Shown: positions 52,292-60,519, numbered from the stretch's first letter. The stretch is 64,000 nucleotides of DNA from Bacillus sp. ISL-7 (GCF_018613065.1 NZ_JAGGQW010000022.1:50856-114855); one strand, 5' to 3'. The notes: generated from the letters alone by a model not told the origin. Numbers and translations: made by a program.

Positions 52292-53434
52292 ATGGAGAAT
52301 CAATTGAAGGTAATGACTGTGTTTGGAACGAGACCGGAAGCAATTAAAATGGCTCCCTTGGTAAAAGAATTAGAGAAATATCCTGATAAAATTAAACCGA
52401 TTGTGACGGTGACAGCGCAGCACCGCGAGATGCTTGACCAAGTGCTGCATATTTTTGAAATTACGCCTGATTATGACTTAAATATAATGAAGGAACGGCA
52501 ATCTCTTCTGGATGTTACGACACGCAGTTTAGAGGGACTCAACCAAGTTCTTTCGGACGTCAAGCCAGATATTGTGCTGGTCCATGGTGATACGACAACA
52601 ACATTTGTGTCAAGCTTGGCTGCGTTCTATCACTCGATTCCGATTGGTCATGTGGAGGCCGGACTCCGGACTCATAATAAATATTCCCCGTACCCAGAGG
52701 AAATGAACCGCCAGTTGACGGGTGTTTTGGCCGACCTCCATTTCTCGCCAACGTTCCAATCGAAGCAAAACCTTTTGGTGGAAAATAAGAGAGAAAAGGC
52801 TATTTATATCACTGGAAATACGGCCATCGATGCGCTAAAAACAACGGTGAGATCGAATTATTCTCATCCGGTTTTAGACAAACTCGGGAATGACCGGTTA
52901 ATTCTCATGACGGCCCATCGCAGGGAAAACACGGGAGAACCAATGGAAAATATGTTCCGTGCCATTTGCCGTGTAGTCGAAAAGCATGCCGATGTTCAGG
53001 TGGTATATCCGGTCCATATGAATCCAGTGGTTCGTGAAATTGCCAATCGAGTACTGGGAGAAAACGAGAGAATTCATCTGATTGAGCCTTTAGATGTGAT
53101 CGATTTCCATAACTTTGCCGCAAGGGCATATCTGATTTTGACCGATTCAGGCGGTGTACAGGAAGAGGCACCATCTTTGGGTGTACCGGTGCTAGTTTTG
53201 CGTGATACCACCGAGCGCCCAGAAGGAATTGAAGCGGGTACATTAAAACTGGCTGGAACCGGTGAGAATACCATCTTTCGACTTGCAGATGAGCTGTTGT
53301 CAGACCAAGCCGCACATGATCAAATGGCGCACGCCTCCAATCCTTACGGAGATGGGTTCGCCTCCGAACGAATCGTAAAAGCCATCCTTCACCACTTTAA
53401 AAATGGCGACCGCCCAACGGATTTTGGCGAATAG
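52292..53434 (+). CDS. mnaA: UDP-N-acetylglucosamine 2-epimerase (non-hydrolysing)
   Basis: A 380-residue WecB/MnaA-family enzyme. Motifs include FGTRPEAIKMAPLV near residues 10-23, VHGDTTTT near 88, GHVEAGLRTHNKYSPYPEEMNRQ near 107-129, TAHRRENTGEP near 205 and TDSGGVQEEAPSLGVPVLVLR near 283. It converts UDP-GlcNAc to UDP-ManNAc for teichoic acid linkage units or surface polysaccharides. ATG 52292 is preferred to a TTG at 52280 because GGAGGT at 52282-52287 lies between them. A fragment of a UDP-sugar dehydrogenase remains at 61470. Confidence 0.9.
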   Translation: MENQLKVMTVFGTRPEAIKMAPLVKELEKYPDKIKPIVTVTAQHREMLDQVLHIFEITPDYDLNIMKERQSLLDVTTRSLEGLNQVLSDVKPDIVLVHGDTTTTFVSSLAAFYHSIPIGHVEAGLRTHNKYSPYPEEMNRQLTGVLADLHFSPTFQSKQNLLVENKREKAIYITGNTAIDALKTTVRSNYSHPVLDKLGNDRLILMTAHRRENTGEPMENMFRAICRVVEKHADVQVVYPVHMNPVVREIANRVLGENERIHLIEPLDVIDFHNFAARAYLILTDSGGVQEEAPSLGVPVLVLRDTTERPEGIEAGTLKLAGTGENTIFRLADELLSDQAAHDQMAHASNPYGDGFASERIVKAILHHFKNGDRPTDFGE

Positions 53435-53450
53435 AGTGGGGGAAAAATGT

Positions 53451-53515
53451 GGTGTCAGGCACCATCTGTGGACACTTTTAGGGCTTTGTCCGTGTAGGGT
53501 GGACAGTTAAGTTGA
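53451..53515. repeat. REP composite element
   Basis: GGTGTCAGGCACC (53451-53463) then CTGTGGACACTT, TTTGTCC and GGTGGACAG; nearly the same order as at 49723. Confidence 0.85.
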
Positions 53516-53522
53516 TAATAGA

Positions 53523-53552
53523 ACCTCTTGTCTATTTGAGCAGACAAGAGGT
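53523..53552 (+). terminator. Terminator of mnaA
   Basis: ACCTCTTGTC and GACAAGAGGT form a perfect 10-bp stem followed by ATTTGGTTT. Confidence 0.75.
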
Positions 53553-53592
53553 ATTTGGTTTGAGTGATGATTTTTTAGGGGGATGTGGATAG

Positions 53593-53979
53593 ATGAAGTT
53601 AAATAAGATCCATCATATTGCGGTGATTTGTTCGGATTATGGAAAATCAAAGGATTTTTATGTTCGAATCCTTGGGCTGACGCCTATTAATGAAGTTTAT
53701 CGGGAGGAAAGAGATTCCTATAAGTTGGATTTGGAAGTGAATGGTCAATATCAGATTGAGTTGTTTTCTTTTCCGGAACCAACTGTCCGGCCAAGCTATC
53801 CTGAAGCAGCTGGTTTGAGACATCTAGCCTTTGAAGTAGATGATATCGAAGATGCGGTCCAATATTTGACAAGGTTTCAAGTGAATGTGGAGGTCGTGCG
53901 TGTGGACCCCGTAACAAACAAGAAATTCACCTTCTTCGCGGACCCGGATGGGCTGCCGCTTGAACTATATGAACGATAA
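53593..53979 (+). CDS. Glyoxalase/VOC-family metalloenzyme
   Basis: A 128-residue single VOC-fold protein of the YaeR/GloA2 type. Candidate metal ligands: His in KIHHIAVI near residue 8, Glu in IELFSF near 55, His in LRHLAFEVDD near 76 and Glu in LPLELYER near 124. Family members act as lactoylglutathione-lyase-like or bacillithiol-dependent detoxifiers, but the true substrate is not known. The ATG has GGGGGATG upstream. Monocistronic. Confidence 0.8.
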   Translation: MKLNKIHHIAVICSDYGKSKDFYVRILGLTPINEVYREERDSYKLDLEVNGQYQIELFSFPEPTVRPSYPEAAGLRHLAFEVDDIEDAVQYLTRFQVNVEVVRVDPVTNKKFTFFADPDGLPLELYER

Positions 53980-54250
53980 TATCTTTTTAAAAAGCGGGTT
54001 GCCTCTATGGTTATCCTGCTTAATCTTTAATCTTTAATCTTATATCAACTTTCTAATTCATAATTCTTCAAAACTCAAACTCTACATTCTTTAGCTAATA
54101 CACCCATTACTATTTGTTGTATACAAAACCAAACTTTTCTATTTCCTAAAAATTTTGTAAAATTTTAGAGAAATATATTACCAATTGTAGTAAAATGTCT
54201 ATTAAGATATTAATTTTTTTTACATAAATACTACTATTGGGGGTTGTAAA

Positions 54251-54769
54251 ATGAGCGTTTGTTATGCCCATGATGATGCGGAATCAGTTGGTACCTGTGT
54301 AGGCTGTGGGAAATTTATTTGTCATAATTGCAACACAGAGCTTAAGGGTAAAAATTATTGCAAAAAATGTGTAAATGAGTTATTTGATGAAAATGAGAAA
54401 AAAATGGAAAAGCTTGAAGATGGTAGCAAAAATAATCAACCAATGGTGTTTATGAATGCTGGTGGCGGAGGCGGTTCCTCAAGCTCATCTAGTTCATCAA
54501 GCGCTGCTAGTGGGGGAGTCGGTGGCTTTGTTGCTAGGTATACTAAAAACAAAACTACCGCGGGGATCTTAGGTATTCTACTCGGTGGTATTGGGGCCCA
54601 TAAGTTTTACCTTGGCCGACCAGGTATGGGGATTCTTTATTTGTTATTCTGCTGGACTTATGTTCCTACAATTATAGGTTTTATAGAAGGTATCCTATAC
54701 CTTGTTGCAAATCCAGAGGATTTTGCTAGAAAGCATGATAAAGGATATCAAGTTCCTATTAATTATTAA
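54251..54769 (+). CDS. TM2-domain protein with N-terminal zinc-binding B-box-like motif
   Basis: A 172-residue protein. Residues 4-42 carry CYAHDD, CVGCGKFICHNC and CKKC, a zinc-ribbon/B-box-like pattern. Residues 60-95 are a Gly then Ser-rich low-complexity linker. Residues 98-160 are a TM2 domain: KNKTTAGILGILLGGIGAHKFYLGRPGMGILYLLFCW and a second membrane helix. TM2 proteins have no established bacterial role. Such proteins may scaffold or sense at the membrane. ATG 54251 has GGGGGT upstream. Monocistronic, ended by a shared hairpin. Confidence 0.78.
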   Translation: MSVCYAHDDAESVGTCVGCGKFICHNCNTELKGKNYCKKCVNELFDENEKKMEKLEDGSKNNQPMVFMNAGGGGGSSSSSSSSSAASGGVGGFVARYTKNKTTAGILGILLGGIGAHKFYLGRPGMGILYLLFCWTYVPTIIGFIEGILYLVANPEDFARKHDKGYQVPINY

Positions 54770-54850
54770 ATCATTTCCTTCACATTCGGTGTCTATCCCC
54801 ATGGGATTACATGGGGATTAATCTAGTAATGTATGGATTGGAACTCAAAT

Positions 54851-54890
54851 ACTAATAAAGGGAAGCTCATTGGGGCTTCCTTTTATTAGT
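54851..54890. terminator. Bidirectional terminator
   Basis: ACTAATAAAGGGAAGC and GGCTTCCTTTTATTAGT form a long stem with one bulge between convergent genes. Confidence 0.8.
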
Positions 54891-54908
54891 TACTTTATGA
54901 GCTGTATT

Positions 54909-55586
54909 TTAATCCTTGAGGTGAATTGAGTATGTGCCCAAACTTGGATTTACACTTGGGATCCCATATTCGTTAGGAGACCATGACCCATAGCCACTAT
55001 TAAAACCAGGGTTTGGTTGGAATTGCTGTCCGTACATGTTTATATTAGGTCCTACTCCTGGGTAACCTGGCGTGCCAACACCAGGAAAGCCTAATCCTCC
55101 ACCGACTCCTGGGCCATAAGGATTGTATCCCTGAACTGGTCCACCGCTGCCGTATCCTCCGAACCCACCGTATCCGGGGAAGCCGCCATAACCGCCGCCA
55201 TACCCATATCCTCCTGGGTTAGGTCCATTTCCTAGTGCGGCTCCTCCTAAATAACCTAAGCCAAGCCCAAGCAAGCTAGATCCCAATGATCCAAGGTTAA
55301 AACCTGTATGTCCGCCGCCATGGTGATGTTGCCCACCGTGCTGTTGTTGTCCACCACCATGGTGATGTTGCCCACCGTGCTGTTGTTGTCCACCACCATG
55401 GTGATGTTGCCCACCGTACTGTTGTTGTCCGCCGCCATGGTGATGTTGCCCACCGTGCTGTTGTTGTCCACCACCATGGTGATGTAGTCCACCGTACTGT
55501 TGTTGTCCACCATGATATTGTCTACTAAAATTTAGCTGGTTCAATCCACTTTGATAATCTATAGGCATATTATATGGATTATACAT
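54909..55586 (-). CDS. His/Gln/Gly-rich repeat protein
   Basis: A 225-residue product with no recognised fold. Residues 1-25 are a normal-looking N-terminus; residues 27-92 contain five 13-residue repeats of the form GGQHHHGGGQQQ(H/Y). Next is a Gly/Leu stretch (GSLGSSLLGLGLGYLGGAALG) that could insert in or lie on a membrane, then a Gly/Tyr/Pro-rich region like spore coat or exosporium proteins. The His clusters could bind metals. Start 55586 has GGAG just upstream; the frame is open to 55628. A coat or surface role is a guess. Confidence 0.65.
   Translation of the reverse strand: MYNPYNMPIDYQSGLNQLNFSRQYHGGQQQYGGLHHHGGGQQQHGGQHHHGGGQQQYGGQHHHGGGQQQHGGQHHHGGGQQQHGGQHHHGGGHTGFNLGSLGSSLLGLGLGYLGGAALGNGPNPGGYGYGGGYGGFPGYGGFGGYGSGGPVQGYNPYGPGVGGGLGFPGVGTPGYPGVGPNINMYGQQFQPNPGFNSGYGSWSPNEYGIPSVNPSLGTYSIHLKD
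55318..55510. repeat. 39-bp tandem repeats inside the His-rich gene
   Basis: About five near-identical units of 39 bp containing CATGGTGATGTTGCCCACCG. Unit-to-unit differences are mainly CGTACTG/CGTGCTG, CCGCCG/CCACCA and one GTAGTCC. Confidence 0.9.
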
Positions 55587-56025
55587 AATATTCTCCTCTC
55601 TCCTCACTATCGTATCTATCCTATGCATCGTATTAGTTTACTCTTGGGCAGAAGCCTAGATAATTGGATTCCTCATAAAGGCATCGCACTTGAAAAGAAT
55701 GGAAACCCAAAACGCGTTGTCCACTGTGCGTGGACAAATGGTGCAAGTGTCCACGAGCGGTGCCTGACACCATAATGACACCATAACTGACACTATAACT
55801 GACACCATAAAAGCACCAATAAATATGACACCATCTAAAAATACGTCTCAAGACCTAGATTTCTTTCCGTTTGAGGTCTATGGCAGGCAGGAGTTTTTTC
55901 GTGTATTGTTGAAGTAATAAATGGAAATAATTTTCTTTTTGGTTTATATTTTGAGGAAATTGAAACATTCCATTGCATTCATTCGTAGGAATATAAAGAT
56001 GTCTTAACTCAGGAGTCGATTTATT
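55587..56025. other. Intergenic region with REP element and decayed repeats
   Basis: No gene. REP composite plus ACACCATAA repeats (55715-55835) and an AGACCT/AGGTCT hairpin near 55850-55880. The xpaC promoter is expected at about 55930-56000 but no clear match was found. Confidence 0.6.
55715..55835. repeat. REP composite with ACACCATAA-type tandem tail
   Basis: Secondary words TTGTCCACTG, CGTGGACAAATGG and AGTGTCCACG precede GGTGCCTGACACC (55759-55771). GACACCATAA then recurs about five times in degenerate form. Confidence 0.82.
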
Positions 56026-56682
56026 ATGAACCCGATTTTGTCGTTTCTTCTTCGCTCATTTGTAGCCGTCCCATTAACAGTGGTAACTTGGCTGGTCTGC
56101 TTTTTTCCCTTGAGTCAAGCATTTTGGCCGTCAACAGGCATTGCCATTACCGGGGGGATTCTTACCCATTTAATCCTTTCCATCGTTATGAATAGAAGCT
56201 TTTTAAAAAAGCATCAGATATCAAGAAAAGAATATCGATATATTCGGAAAAACCTTATGGAAGCCAAACAGAAAATCAATCGCTTAAATAAAAACCTTTT
56301 TACCATTCGTGATATATCGTCCGTAAAACAAAGAATTGATCTTCTTCGAATTACAAAAAAAATACACAAGATGACAACCAAAGAGCCGAAGCGATTTTAC
56401 CAGGCTGAGCAGTTTTATTTTTCACATTTAGATTCAATCGTTGAACTTACCGAGAAATATAGCTTTTTATCCTCCCAGCCGAAAAAGAACATGGAAATGG
56501 GCCAATCTCTTATTGAAACTCGTCATACACTAAATGAACTAACAAAGGTATTGGAAGAGGATTTATATAAAGTGATTTCCGATGATATCGATCACTTAAA
56601 TTTTGAAATTGACGTCGCAAAGCATACCCTTAATAAGCAAAAGGACGCTAAATTCCCGGAAGAAAATAGGTGGCTAAAATGA
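56026..56682 (+). CDS. xpaC: XpaC-family protein
   Basis: A 218-residue protein with two N-terminal membrane segments (about 8-30 and 38-55), then a long helical, basic, coiled-coil-like part ([39 protein letters not shown]). It matches the XpaC family (named for 5-bromo-4-chloroindolyl phosphate hydrolysis in B. subtilis) whose biochemistry is unclear. Its TGA overlaps the ATG of the next gene (ATGA), which is the usual xpaC-telA pair. Confidence 0.82.
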   Translation: MNPILSFLLRSFVAVPLTVVTWLVCFFPLSQAFWPSTGIAITGGILTHLILSIVMNRSFLKKHQISRKEYRYIRKNLMEAKQKINRLNKNLFTIRDISSVKQRIDLLRITKKIHKMTTKEPKRFYQAEQFYFSHLDSIVELTEKYSFLSSQPKKNMEMGQSLIETRHTLNELTKVLEEDLYKVISDDIDHLNFEIDVAKHTLNKQKDAKFPEENRWLK

Positions 56683-57857
56683 ACGAAAACAACCCAATTC
56701 AACCCAACAAAACTGGAAATTTATTAGATGATATCCTTGCCGACCCGTTTGGGGATAAACTAGAGCTTTCAAAAAATCCGGTCCAGCACACAAGTGAGGC
56801 TAGGCCTGTTAAATTAATTGATGTGATACCAGAAGAACATCGCGCAAAGGCGTATCAGATTGCTGAACAAATCGATCCAACAAACCATCAGTCGATGATT
56901 CAATATGGTACCCAAGCCCAAGGTAAGCTATTATCTTTCTCGCATACAATGCTAGAGCATGTGCAGAAACAAGATGTGGGTGAAATCGGGCAAATCATCA
57001 GTGATTTAATGAAGAGACTTGATGAAGTGAATCCGGATGATTTGAAGGATGGGAAACCATCCTTATTTGCTCGTATGTTTGGCAAAATTTCAGGTTCGAT
57101 TCAAGAAGTACTCTCAAAATATCAAAAAACAGGCGCCCAAATTGACCGAATCAGTGTGAAACTCGATCGCAGCAAAAATGTCCTGATGTCGGATATTAAA
57201 TTGCTTGAACAGTTGTATGAGACGAATAAGGAATATTTCCATGCCCTTAATGTCTATATTGCAGCTGGGGAGATCAAGCTTGAAGAAATGCAGGAAAAGA
57301 CAATTCCACAGCTGAAAAAAGCAGCTGAAGTAACCAATGACCAAATGAAATTTCAAGAAGTTAACGATATGATCCAATTTGCGGATCGCTTAGATAAGCG
57401 TCTCCATGATTTAAAATTAAGCCGGGAAATTACCATTCAAAGTGCTCCACAGATTCGCTTGATTCAAAACACGAACCAAGCCCTAGTGGAAAAAATCCAA
57501 TCATCGATTATGACGGCGATTCCGTTATGGAAAAATCAGGTCGCGATTGCGTTGACGTTAATACGCCAGCGTCATGCAGTCGAGGCTCAGAAACAGGTTT
57601 CGAAAACAACCAATGAACTCCTTTTGAAAAATGCAGAAATGCTAAAAACCAATACAATCGAGACGGCGAAAGAAAATGAGCGCGGCATCGTTGATATTGA
57701 AACCTTAAAGAAAACTCAGGAAAGCCTAATCACGACACTTGAAGAAACCATGCGAATCCAAGAGGAAGGCCGCCATAAGCGCCGCCAAGCAGAACAGGAA
57801 TTAGCTTCGATGGAAAACGACCTTCGCCTGAAATTATTAGAGATAAAAGGGAAATAA
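56679..57857 (+). CDS. telA: TelA-family toxic-anion-resistance protein
   Basis: A 392-residue soluble helical protein of the TelA/YceH family, with NNPIQPN near the N-terminus, the core [41 protein letters not shown] near residues 155-198, and the conserved [38 protein letters not shown] near residues 265-302. Members link to tellurite and cell-envelope stress resistance. The start is translationally coupled to xpaC; a GTG at 56670 is less likely because the ATG follows AGGTGG. Confidence 0.87.
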   Translation: MNENNPIQPNKTGNLLDDILADPFGDKLELSKNPVQHTSEARPVKLIDVIPEEHRAKAYQIAEQIDPTNHQSMIQYGTQAQGKLLSFSHTMLEHVQKQDVGEIGQIISDLMKRLDEVNPDDLKDGKPSLFARMFGKISGSIQEVLSKYQKTGAQIDRISVKLDRSKNVLMSDIKLLEQLYETNKEYFHALNVYIAAGEIKLEEMQEKTIPQLKKAAEVTNDQMKFQEVNDMIQFADRLDKRLHDLKLSREITIQSAPQIRLIQNTNQALVEKIQSSIMTAIPLWKNQVAIALTLIRQRHAVEAQKQVSKTTNELLLKNAEMLKTNTIETAKENERGIVDIETLKKTQESLITTLEETMRIQEEGRHKRRQAEQELASMENDLRLKLLEIKGK

Positions 57858-57861
57858 ACAC

Positions 57862-57905
57862 AAAAGGCCTTCACTACAACTCCGGTTGTAGTGAGGGCCT
57901 TTTTG
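57862..57905 (+). terminator. Terminator of xpaC-telA
   Basis: AAAAGGCCTTCACTACAAC pairs with GTTGTAGTGAGGGCCTTTTT, a stem of about 18 bp. Confidence 0.92.
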
Positions 57906-57931
57906 ACTCTTACACATGCGCGAACCATTTC

Positions 57932-58005
57932 GGTGTCAGGCACCAGAAATCGAGGCACCGGAAATCAGCTAAACGGGCACTCCGCTTTTTACGGTGCCTG
58001 ACACC
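57932..58005. repeat. Inverted pair of REP words
   Basis: GGTGTCAGGCACC (57932-57944) and GGTGCCTGACACC (57993-58005) in opposite orientation, 48 bases apart, with GAGGCACCG between. An inverted pair like this can form a larger cruciform. Confidence 0.85.
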
Positions 58006-58025
58006 ACATAAAAGCACCACATCAA

Positions 58026-58772
58026 TTAATTATTCACAACTGTGGCATTATAGTATTCTTCGAGGGTAATGCCGCGGCTCATGATTTCTTTGGCGATTGC
58101 CTTTCCGACATAGCGCAGGTGCCAGGGTTCGTATTGGTAGCCGGTGATCGAGTCTTTACCTTTCGGATAGCGGATGATGAAGCCGTACTCCGCTGCATGA
58201 TCTTGGAGCCAGCTTGCCTCCTTTGTTCCTTCAAAGCAGTCCTCGGCAGCACATGTTCCATCTCCGCCGGTCACATCAATAGCCAGGCCAGTTTCATGCT
58301 CGCTCGTTCCTGGAACCGCACTATAAGTTCTAGCCGCTTCGTATCCATCTTGATCAACATAGTAATTAAATAAAGCTGTTTGGGCAGCATAGGACCTGTA
58401 GGCAGAAACACCTAACAGATGCACACCCTGTTGTTTTGCGCCTGCGAATAATTTTTCGATCGCCGCACCTGCCTCTGCCCTCATTTGCCGCTTTTCTGCT
58501 TTCTGTGCGAACGTAAATGGGATGTCAGGGTAAATTAAATCACTTGGCTGATAATTATCGGGCAGTTTATTGTCCTTATTAACAAGAACAGGGATCACCT
58601 TTGGGGAGGAACCAACTTGGACGTTAGCATCCTGTTGCTGATCTTCTGCACCAGTTGAGGAATTGTTGTCTAATTTTCCATCGTCTTGCATAAAATGAAA
58701 TTTTCCAGTGCAGCCGGTCAAAGAGATTGCAAACACCATAAGAGTCAAAAAGACGAAACGTATTTTTAACAT
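58026..58772 (-). CDS. D-alanyl-D-alanine carboxypeptidase-type lipoprotein (VanY/LdcB, M15B)
   Basis: A 248-residue lipoprotein. Lipobox SLTGC at about residues 17-21, then a disordered stretch to about 60. The M15 peptidase part has SAYRSYAAQTALFNYYV near residues 120-136, zinc motif SEHETGLAIDVTGG near 157-170 and EPWHLRYVG near 217-225, all complete. It trims stem peptides on the outer surface. YodJ and LdcB of B. subtilis are close relatives; which bond (D,D or L,D) is cut is not decided by the sequence. Start 58772 has GGGAG 6 bases upstream; the frame extends to 58814 without a signal. Confidence 0.87.
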   Translation of the reverse strand: MLKIRFVFLTLMVFAISLTGCTGKFHFMQDDGKLDNNSSTGAEDQQQDANVQVGSSPKVIPVLVNKDNKLPDNYQPSDLIYPDIPFTFAQKAEKRQMRAEAGAAIEKLFAGAKQQGVHLLGVSAYRSYAAQTALFNYYVDQDGYEAARTYSAVPGTSEHETGLAIDVTGGDGTCAAEDCFEGTKEASWLQDHAAEYGFIIRYPKGKDSITGYQYEPWHLRYVGKAIAKEIMSRGITLEEYYNATVVNN

Positions 58773-59160
58773 AGTAAACTCCCTTTTTTTAAAATTCACT
58801 TCAGTAAACATCATGGACAGGATTAGAGACTTTAAAACGTCATTCTAAATTCTGTCCAAGATGATTTCAAAACGGCTGTGAATCTAAGGATGTTTCATCG
58901 ATAGGTTTGGTAGAATCAATTGGCAGCCATCGTATAACGACAGAAGGAAATTAACTTTTAAGTGAGTGTAGGTACAAAGACACTTTTATTTTATAATTCA
59001 GTTGCATATATTTTGAATAACACATAAATCGTACGAAACGGCAAAGCCATTGAAAAATGGTGACGCAAAACTAAAGGGGCTAAGGTTTAACGACGATGCT
59101 TGCCAGTTACCGAACACGATAACTCCGTCGATTTATGTAAATTATTGAGGAGGATTTTTT
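58773..59160. other. Intergenic region with c-di-GMP riboswitch
   Basis: GGACAG (58815) and CTGTCC (58852) flank a region near the divergent starts. From 59033 to 59116 lies the riboswitch aptamer. No other gene is seen. Confidence 0.7.
59033..59116 (+). ncRNA. Cyclic di-GMP-I (GEMM) riboswitch
   Basis: The aptamer has the GEMM features in order: CCATTGAAAAATGG (GNRA tetraloop hairpin, 59047-59060), the conserved GTGACGCAAAACTA (59060-59073), GGGGCTAAGG (tetraloop-receptor side, 59077-59086) and GCTTGCCAGTTACCG (59098-59112). Downstream, AACTCC (59121-59126) can pair with GGAGGA of the ribosome-binding site (59149-59154), so ligand binding could change translation; CGACG 59091 and CGTCG 59126 offer a competing stem. 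It lies 45 bp before a small gene. On/off sense is not clear by eye. Confidence 0.9.
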
Positions 59161-59325
59161 GTGTTGAAAATGTTCTTTAAGGGAAAATATTATTATCATT
59201 TAATCCAGCACAGACACAACGCGCTGTTACAGCAAGATTGCCTGGATGAAGAATTAAGAGCCAAGTTTATGATTAGAGCAAGCTATCATAATAGTAAAGT
59301 TGTCGAGTTTGGTTTAAAAATCTAA
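59161..59325 (+). CDS. 54-residue protein under c-di-GMP riboswitch control
   Basis: GTG (or TTG 59164) start with GAGGAGG 7 bases upstream. The product is basic and rich in Tyr, His and Gln (MLKMFFKGKYYYHLIQHRHN at the start, then LLQQDCLDEELRAKFMIRASYHNSKVVEFGLKI). It has no signal peptide or membrane segment, and I do not recognise it. The middle DEELRAKFMIRASYH is likely helical. A terminator ends the transcript after this gene, so this small protein is the only visible product of the riboswitch. A role in motility, biofilm or sporulation control is only a guess from the ligand. Confidence 0.75.
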   Translation: MLKMFFKGKYYYHLIQHRHNALLQQDCLDEELRAKFMIRASYHNSKVVEFGLKI

Positions 59326-59342
59326 GCGAAATCATATTTTAA

Positions 59343-59392
59343 AAAAAGCCTGTATCTGTGTAGTTGGTACAGGCTTTTATGTTTTTATAGAC
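59343..59392 (+). terminator. Terminator of the riboswitch gene
   Basis: AAAAGCCTGTA and TACAGGCTTTT form an 11-bp stem followed by ATGTTTTTAT. Confidence 0.85.
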
Positions 59393-59465
59393 TAAAAGGT
59401 ATAAAATAAAACAATAGGACAACCATTACATATATTAACCATAGTAAAAGAGGGATGATTTCGAA

Positions 59466-59897
59466 ATGTACAATCTGACAAAATTTAAAATAATAAAACC
59501 AGCTAATGAAGTATTTGAAGCCTTCGTAGACCCTTCGAAAATCAAGAATTTCTGGTTCTCATCAAGTTCGAGATGGGAGCAGGGCCAAACAGTCACATTA
59601 AGATATGAAGAATACGATGCACAAGTCGATATTGAAGTACTCGAAGTCGAGGTAAATAAGAAAATCGTGTTCCGGTGGGGGACAGATGGAGAAGGGAATT
59701 GTGTAACAATTTCTCTGGAAGAATTGGATCAATCAAGTACCATTATTGAAGTGGTCGAAGAAGGTTTTAGCGAAGATGATGATGAGTTAATCGCTCAGTT
59801 GATTGATAATAAAGAAGGCTGGGTGTATATGTTGACCTGTTTAAAGGGGTATTTGGAGTTTGGGATTCATAATTTAAGGGCAGCAATCGTTAAATAA
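59466..59897 (+). CDS. SRPBCC/AHSA1-family protein
   Basis: A 143-residue START-like fold protein. Characteristic pieces: FKIIKPANEVFEAFVDPSKIKNFWFSSSS near residues 8-36, a central VEVNKKIVFRWG near 62-73, and the C-terminal helix NKEGWVYMLTCLKGYLEFG near 117-135. Related proteins bind hydrophobic ligands or assist folding; no substrate is suggested. The ATG has GAGGGATG upstream. Confidence 0.8.
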   Translation: MYNLTKFKIIKPANEVFEAFVDPSKIKNFWFSSSSRWEQGQTVTLRYEEYDAQVDIEVLEVEVNKKIVFRWGTDGEGNCVTISLEELDQSSTIIEVVEEGFSEDDDELIAQLIDNKEGWVYMLTCLKGYLEFGIHNLRAAIVK

Positions 59898-59950
59898 CAT
59901 AGTTTCTTTTCTCAAGGGTCATCCTATGAATAAAAAGGGAGGTAAAATCA

Positions 59951-60091
59951 ATGAAACAGGATGATGAGAAAATTAGTGAAGGGTTAAATGAACTATTTGA
60001 GATCATTAATGCAAAAGGAGACACGGGTGAGCTAAAAGAAATTGTCGATCGTTATGACAGTGCAAATCCAGAGGAAAACTCGAACAGTTAA
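59951..60091 (+). CDS. Small acidic protein, 46 residues
   Basis: MKQDDEKISEGLNELFEIIN is the start and PEENSNS the end; strongly acidic, no cysteine, no membrane segment. GGGAGGT lies 9 bases upstream and a terminator follows 3 bases after the stop, both supporting a real gene. Not recognised. It directly precedes the DnaA-box cluster. Confidence 0.7.
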   Translation: MKQDDEKISEGLNELFEIINAKGDTGELKEIVDRYDSANPEENSNS

Positions 60092-60093
60092 AT

Positions 60094-60127
60094 ACAAAAG
60101 GCCTAGAGATTAGTCTAGGTCTTTTGT
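60094..60127 (+). terminator. Terminator of the small acidic gene
   Basis: ACAAAAGGCCTAGA and TCTAGGTCTTTTGT form the stem; the loop is about 6 bases. Confidence 0.85.
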
Positions 60128-60519
60128 GATGAGAAATGTGGATAAAATCCATATAAAATGTGGATATATATAAGTCGATTGTGGGCAAATCTGTTGGTTT
60201 TGTGGATAATACTGTGGAATATGTGGATAAATCCCCTGACTTGTAATTCCTTTATGAAAAAGAAAACGTTATTCACATAATCTGTGTATAAATGGTTGGA
60301 ATCTGTTGATATCTTCTTATATGGTGTGGATATAGAGGTAATTAATGTTGATAACCTTGTTAATATCCTCTCCTCGTATATTTCCATCTGATTGGTTTGA
60401 TTTTTGCTATGACGACGATGGTTTAACAACAGCACATCTATTCGGTTTGAGCAAAAACACTAGCCAATGCTTCCCTAATATAGGCCCCTGGAATATAAAA
60501 GGGGATCAGGACGGTCACT
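60128..60519. other. Non-coding 392-bp region dominated by DnaA boxes
   Basis: No gene. The left part is the DnaA-box cluster below; the right part (60355-60519) is AT-rich with no motif recognised. Confidence 0.7.
60137..60354. promoter_or_regulatory. Cluster of 11 DnaA-box-like 9-mers
   Basis: Perfect TGTGGATAA at 60137, 60201 and 60222. Near matches: TGTGGATAT 60159 and 60325, TGTGGGCAA 60180, TGTGGAATA 60213, TGTGTATAA 60283, TGTTGATAT 60304, TGTTGATAA 60346 and, in the other orientation, TTATTCACA 60269. All lie within 218 bp, ten in one orientation. No dnaA, dnaN or AT-rich unwinding module is next to it, so it is not oriC. Bacillus chromosomes carry several non-oriC DnaA-box clusters that bind DnaA and tune initiation or transcription. 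Confidence 0.8.

Noticed and set aside
7737..58005. REP words as a CRISPR array
   Set aside because: The copies are scattered through intergenic gaps in both orientations with no regular spacer length and no cas genes.
60137..60354. Reading the DnaA-box cluster as the replication origin
   Set aside because: No dnaA or dnaN nearby and no clear AT-rich unwinding module beside it.
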